Shown: piece after piece, positions 6,900 through 9,414 of the stretch | Position numbering within the stretch: position 1 is the first letter of the stretch | Layout of the letters: each line of letters opens with the position of its first letter | NCBI GenBank assembly: GCA_902795715.1 | Contig: CADBME010000233.1 | Coordinates: forward strand, 1-9,414 | Direction of reading: 5' to 3' | DNA from: an uncultured Lachnospiraceae bacterium | GTDB lineage: Bacteria; Bacillota_A; Clostridia; Lachnospirales; Lachnospiraceae | Length of the DNA stretch: 9,414 nucleotides | Notes under the pieces: generated by a model | Database searches by the model: none | What the model was told of the DNA's origin: nothing | Seen by the model: the letters and a program-made list of their open reading frames with translations, nothing else | Made by a program: the position numbers and the translations under genes

Positions 6900-7799
6900 T
6901 TATTTTCCCGGTCTTCTCCTGCGCAGATGGCGTATGGAAAGCCATATCATAAGCAGACTGAAAATAACCATCATGACAGCAGACATTTTATAAAAGACGT
7001 AGGAAAAGAGCCGGCTGTTGACATCGACTCCGATTCCCGCGCAAAAAGACTGGAACATGCCGCTGTCCCCAATGATATTGATCCGATAGCCCACATAGGA
7101 GGAAATCGGATTCAGTGACATCACCAGCATGGTCATGACTGTACCGGCATTGTACACCATATGGCCCGAACCTGCCAGTACATTTTCTGCTCCCATGATA
7201 TTGAATCTCCCGTTAACCACCGCCACAAGCAGGTAGGTTCCGATAAAAAAGAATACTTCCATCAGCAGGGTCAGAAAGGCCGAGAAAAAGCCGTTTCGCC
7301 CGAAAACGCAGCAGCATGCGGTCAGGGCGGTGCTCCAGAGGGCGCACATAAGAATTTCAATTCCCAGTCTCACCACCTGAAATACCGTCACCCCGCTGTA
7401 AATAACCGAAATCAGCAGGATGGGCAGGCTGGACAGAAAGAGAAGCAGATTCACCATGACGACAAGGGCCATCCTTGAATTTATGATATGATTGCAGTAT
7501 CCCGGCACCAGGGGAAAAGATTCCCTGTAGATTCCTTCCTGGTCACGGGCATAGAGACTCCAGGTCATGATGGTTCCCAGCAGAAGGGAACAGCCGATCT
7601 GGATGGTGGAAATGATGATAAACTGAAAGCGGGAAGTGGAAGGATCATAATAGTAACCTTCCAGATAGGATTGGGAATTCACCAGCATGATCATGATGGT
7701 AATCAGGGCAAGAATAGCATTATAAAAAATGACCATCAAAGACAGGCGGGCCCCCCGCCCTTCCCGCAAAAATTCTATTTTTAAAAGCGGATTCAACAT
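6900..7799 (-). CDS. Six-helix membrane protein, ABC-2-permease-like partner of the degenerate ATPase
   Basis: This 299-residue protein has about six hydrophobic segments at 20-40, 59-80, 109-134, 143-166, 171-195 and 267-289. A weaker apolar stretch lies at 217-230 and the tail is very basic (RHLRRRRPGK, 290-299). An amphipathic N-terminus, a helix pair, a cytoplasmic loop (about 81-108) and then further helices is the layout of ABC-2 exporter permeases. The loop RDQEGIYRESFPL (85-97) falls where such permeases have their ABC-contacting coupling helix, but it only loosely resembles the usual ERExGTxExLLxxP pattern. The start codon lies 6 nt after the ATPase-like gene's stop, and AGAGGA within that gene's last codons can serve as its ribosome site, so the two are very likely translationally coupled. 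Substrate unknown. It could be an exporter subunit or a signalling or scaffold protein. The family assignment rests on layout and neighbourhood more than on motifs. Confidence 0.75.
   Translation of the reverse strand: MLNPLLKIEFLREGRGARLSLMVIFYNAILALITIMIMLVNSQSYLEGYYYDPSTSRFQFIIISTIQIGCSLLLGTIMTWSLYARDQEGIYRESFPLVPGYCNHIINSRMALVVMVNLLLFLSSLPILLISVIYSGVTVFQVVRLGIEILMCALWSTALTACCCVFGRNGFFSAFLTLLMEVFFFIGTYLLVAVVNGRFNIMGAENVLAGSGHMVYNAGTVMTMLVMSLNPISSYVGYRINIIGDSGMFQSFCAGIGVDVNSRLFSYVFYKMSAVMMVIFSLLMIWLSIRHLRRRRPGK
7745..7759. repeat. GC-rich hairpin early in the membrane protein gene
   Basis: GGCGGG (7745-7750) and CCCGCC (7754-7759) form a perfect six-pair stem with a CCC loop on the + strand, GGG on the mRNA. 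It lies 40-54 nt inside the coding region and encodes part of residues 14-19 (GRGARL). A strong stem this close to the start could lower translation relative to the gene before it, but it may be only a result of glycine/arginine codons. Confidence 0.4.
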
Positions 7800-7805
7800 G
7801 ACATT

Positions 7806-8711
7806 CTATCCTCTGAACATTTCATTGATTCTGATCCGGTCTCTGGTGTAGCTCTGAACCAGGACGCCTGCACCAACAAGTCTGGTCAGGAGGTCAGCTT
7901 CCTCTCTTTCCTCGCCCCGGTAGCGGAAAATGATCTCGTTTTCCTTGACGGTAACCCGGTCGACCAGGGATTCCTTCTTAAGGACCGCCAGGGCTTCATT
8001 CATCCCCGACAATATCTTCATGGTAACGGGGCTTTTGCGAAGTAGGTTCTCATAAACCTCCTCGACCTGGCCGTACATGCTGGTTTTCCCGTCTTCGATG
8101 ACGGCAATATCTGTGATAAATCCCAGAAGATCCGGGTACATTTCCGTATTGAGGACCATGGAAACACCCTTCTCATGAAGATCCAGGAGAATATTGACAA
8201 TCCCGGCTCTCCCTTCCGCATCCAGGCCGGAAAACGGCTGATTGAGGAAGAGCAGGTCCGGCTGGTGCAAAATAGCAGTCCCAAGGGAAAAGAGAGGCAT
8301 AGAATCTGCAGGAATATCTTCCACAAAAAGATCTCCGTAGTCTTCCAGGGACAAAAGAGACAGCACTTCCTCGATTCTCTTTCGCCGGTTGCGGCCCCGG
8401 ATCCTGTAAAGGGATAAAATCATCTCATAATACTCATAAACCTTGATATCATGATAATTTCCGGGAAGCCCGGTCATATATCCGATAGAGGAGTACAATT
8501 GCTCCGGGACCTCGAAAACATCCATGCCGCCGATCAGGACCCGGCCGGAATCCGGTTTCCGGTTGCCGGTCCCCACTTCCATGAGGAGGGATCTGGCCCT
8601 GTGGTCTCCACCGACAAGGCAGAGTATGGCCCCGTCCGGCACCTTCAGACTCAGGTCGTCGATATATAGTTCCTTTTTTTCTATTAGTGATATATTCTGG
8701 TATTCGAGCAT
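7806..8711 (-). CDS. ABC-2-type ATPase-like protein with all catalytic motifs degenerate (pseudo-ATPase)
   Basis: This 301-residue protein has the length, order and hydrophobic pattern of an ABC exporter ATPase of the NatA/CcmA/GldA kind, plus a C-terminal domain (about 225-301) like the one common in ABC-2 ATPases. Aligned by eye, the Walker A GPNGAGKST is GGDHRARSL at 34-42, so the lysine is R40 and the inner glycines are gone. The Q-loop glutamine is replaced near T80. The LSGGQ-type signature becomes IPADS (133-137). Walker B LLFLDEP becomes LLFLNQP (153-159), with Asp to N157 and the catalytic Glu to Q158. The switch histidine is E190 in LNTEM (187-191). The D-loop SGLD (161-164) is kept. 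Nucleotide hydrolysis is therefore very unlikely. The frame is intact and codon use looks normal, so this is not ordinary gene decay. It precedes the membrane protein gene by 6 nt and follows an unrecognised gene by 39 nt. The start ATG (8709-8711) has GGGAG about 11 nt upstream. Confidence 0.85.
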   Translation of the reverse strand: MLEYQNISLIEKKELYIDDLSLKVPDGAILCLVGGDHRARSLLMEVGTGNRKPDSGRVLIGGMDVFEVPEQLYSSIGYMTGLPGNYHDIKVYEYYEMILSLYRIRGRNRRKRIEEVLSLLSLEDYGDLFVEDIPADSMPLFSLGTAILHQPDLLFLNQPFSGLDAEGRAGIVNILLDLHEKGVSMVLNTEMYPDLLGFITDIAVIEDGKTSMYGQVEEVYENLLRKSPVTMKILSGMNEALAVLKKESLVDRVTVKENEIIFRYRGEEREEADLLTRLVGAGVLVQSYTRDRIRINEMFRG

Positions 8712-8750
8712 AGTCCCATTACTCCCGGGCTTAAAGCTTACGTGACTGCA

Positions 8751-9414
8751 TCAGGGCAGGGGCTCTGACATCTGTGCCGAGATGACCGGCGTATTTCCCA
8801 TATCCTGGTCTTCCGGCAGCCGGTAAGTCAGAATCATGACATTCTGGTCGGAAAGATAATCTTCAAGGGCTTTCCCCTCCAGCATATCATCCCAGTTTTT
8901 CAGGATCACATCATCCTTGCCTGTCCTGTAGTTGTAAGCGCGAATGGTCCCTTTAAAGCTGTCCCGGTTCCGGCAGAGTCCCACAAGCTCCCTGTTCCGG
9001 TCAAACTGATAAGTGGCTTTGGTTTTATTGGCTTCGAGGGTGTCATGGATCAGCATTCCCTCCTCGTCACTTCGAAGGCAGGAAGCATTGATATTGGTAA
9101 TGGTATCGACAGGGCTTTTGCCTTTTTTATTTTCCTCTCCCTGGGGATCCGGAATATGGATCACATCGAGGGCAATCTGATTCTTCAGCCCGTTCCCGCC
9201 GGTAAGAATCTCCGAGTCCACATCATAGGTGACTCCGGCCAGTATAGTCTCGTTGAGCCGGTTGCTGTCCTTCATCCAGGACTTTTCGATATACATGAGG
9301 ACATTGGCAAGGACCGATTCATCATCGGGAGTCGACACATAGGAAAACTCATCCTCCTCATAATTGCTCAGACACCGGACCTGTCTGCGGTCTATGGCAG
9401 CTACTTCACCGGCG
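8751..9414 (-). CDS. Unrecognised acidic protein, C-terminal 220 residues (N-terminus off the right edge)
   Basis: I do not recognise this protein. The frame is open from the window edge to a TGA at 8751-8753. A GTG at 9336-9338 could serve as a start, but 25 more in-frame codons reach the edge with similar codon use and no clear ribosome site precedes the GTG, so the gene is taken as partial. The visible part has no hydrophobic span long enough to cross a membrane and is rich in Asp, Glu and Asn. Segments such as ETILAGVTYDVDSEILTGG (counted from the edge, about 54-72) and IALDVIHIPDPQG (about 78-90) look like beta-rich soluble structure, and the C-terminus ends in a polar tail. It could be the extracellular domain of a membrane-anchored accessory protein whose anchor is off the edge. 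The stop lies 39 nt before the pseudo-ATPase start with no hairpin between them, so the three genes probably form one transcript and may work together. Confidence 0.7.
   Translation of the reverse strand, partial: AGEVAAIDRRQVRCLSNYEEDEFSYVSTPDDESVLANVLMYIEKSWMKDSNRLNETILAGVTYDVDSEILTGGNGLKNQIALDVIHIPDPQGEENKKGKSPVDTITNINASCLRSDEEGMLIHDTLEANKTKATYQFDRNRELVGLCRNRDSFKGTIRAYNYRTGKDDVILKNWDDMLEGKALEDYLSDQNVMILTYRLPEDQDMGNTPVISAQMSEPLP

Noticed and set aside
8667..8684. A_AAA_AAG slippery heptamer, in the correct phase, early in the pseudo-ATPase gene
   Set aside because: It matches the dnaX-type shift site, but no upstream SD-like stimulator or strong downstream stem was seen, and the zero frame gives a full-length ABC-like protein. 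Coincidental Lys codons are more likely.
9336..9338. GTG as the true start of the rightmost protein
   Set aside because: No ribosome site lies at a suitable distance, and the frame stays open for 25 more codons to the edge with matching composition.

Overview
All supported genes lie on the minus strand, and the + strand carries only antisense open frames. The organism is very probably a member of the Firmicutes, most likely a Lachnospiraceae-like Clostridium relative. The reasons are a Gram-positive-type PolC with a built-in proofreading exonuclease, a short (405-residue) primary sigma factor of the SigA type, strong AGGAGG ribosome sites, and about 50% GC coding DNA. The taxonomic call comes from family resemblance only; no search was run.

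In transcription order, from right to left, the window holds: (1) 8751-9414, the C-terminal 220 residues of an unrecognised, acidic, soluble-looking protein that runs off the right edge; (2) 7806-8711, a protein with the fold and length of an ABC-2-type ATPase but with every catalytic motif altered; (3) 6900-7799, its six-helix membrane partner, 6 nt downstream; (4) 5324-6814, threonine synthase (thrC); (5) 4176-5276, UDP-galactopyranose mutase (glf); (6) 2789-4006, the primary sigma factor (rpoD), with a clear promoter of its own at 4055-4083; (7) 1-2698, the N-terminal 899 residues of DNA polymerase III PolC, cut by the left edge. No gap exceeds 170 nt. No tRNA, rRNA, CRISPR array or insertion sequence was seen.

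Two things stand out. First, the ABC pair: the ATPase-like subunit has lost the Walker A lysine and glycines, the Q-loop glutamine, the whole LSGGQ signature, the Walker B aspartate, the catalytic glutamate and the switch histidine, yet keeps its length, its D-loop, its C-terminal domain and tight coupling to the permease. It looks like a maintained pseudo-ATPase and may be part of an undescribed transporter or membrane complex whose remaining parts lie beyond the right edge. Second, polC changes composition abruptly near position 205: third-position GC falls from about 76% to about 15% with no break in reading frame or in PolC homology. This implies either intragenic recombination with an AT-rich relative or a chimeric assembly joined at a conserved stretch.

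Smaller points: a near-perfect hairpin between rpoD and polC leaves only 33 nt before the polC start, so polC probably depends on read-through or on a promoter inside rpoD. The placing of rpoD between glf and polC, rather than after dnaG, is an uncommon order.
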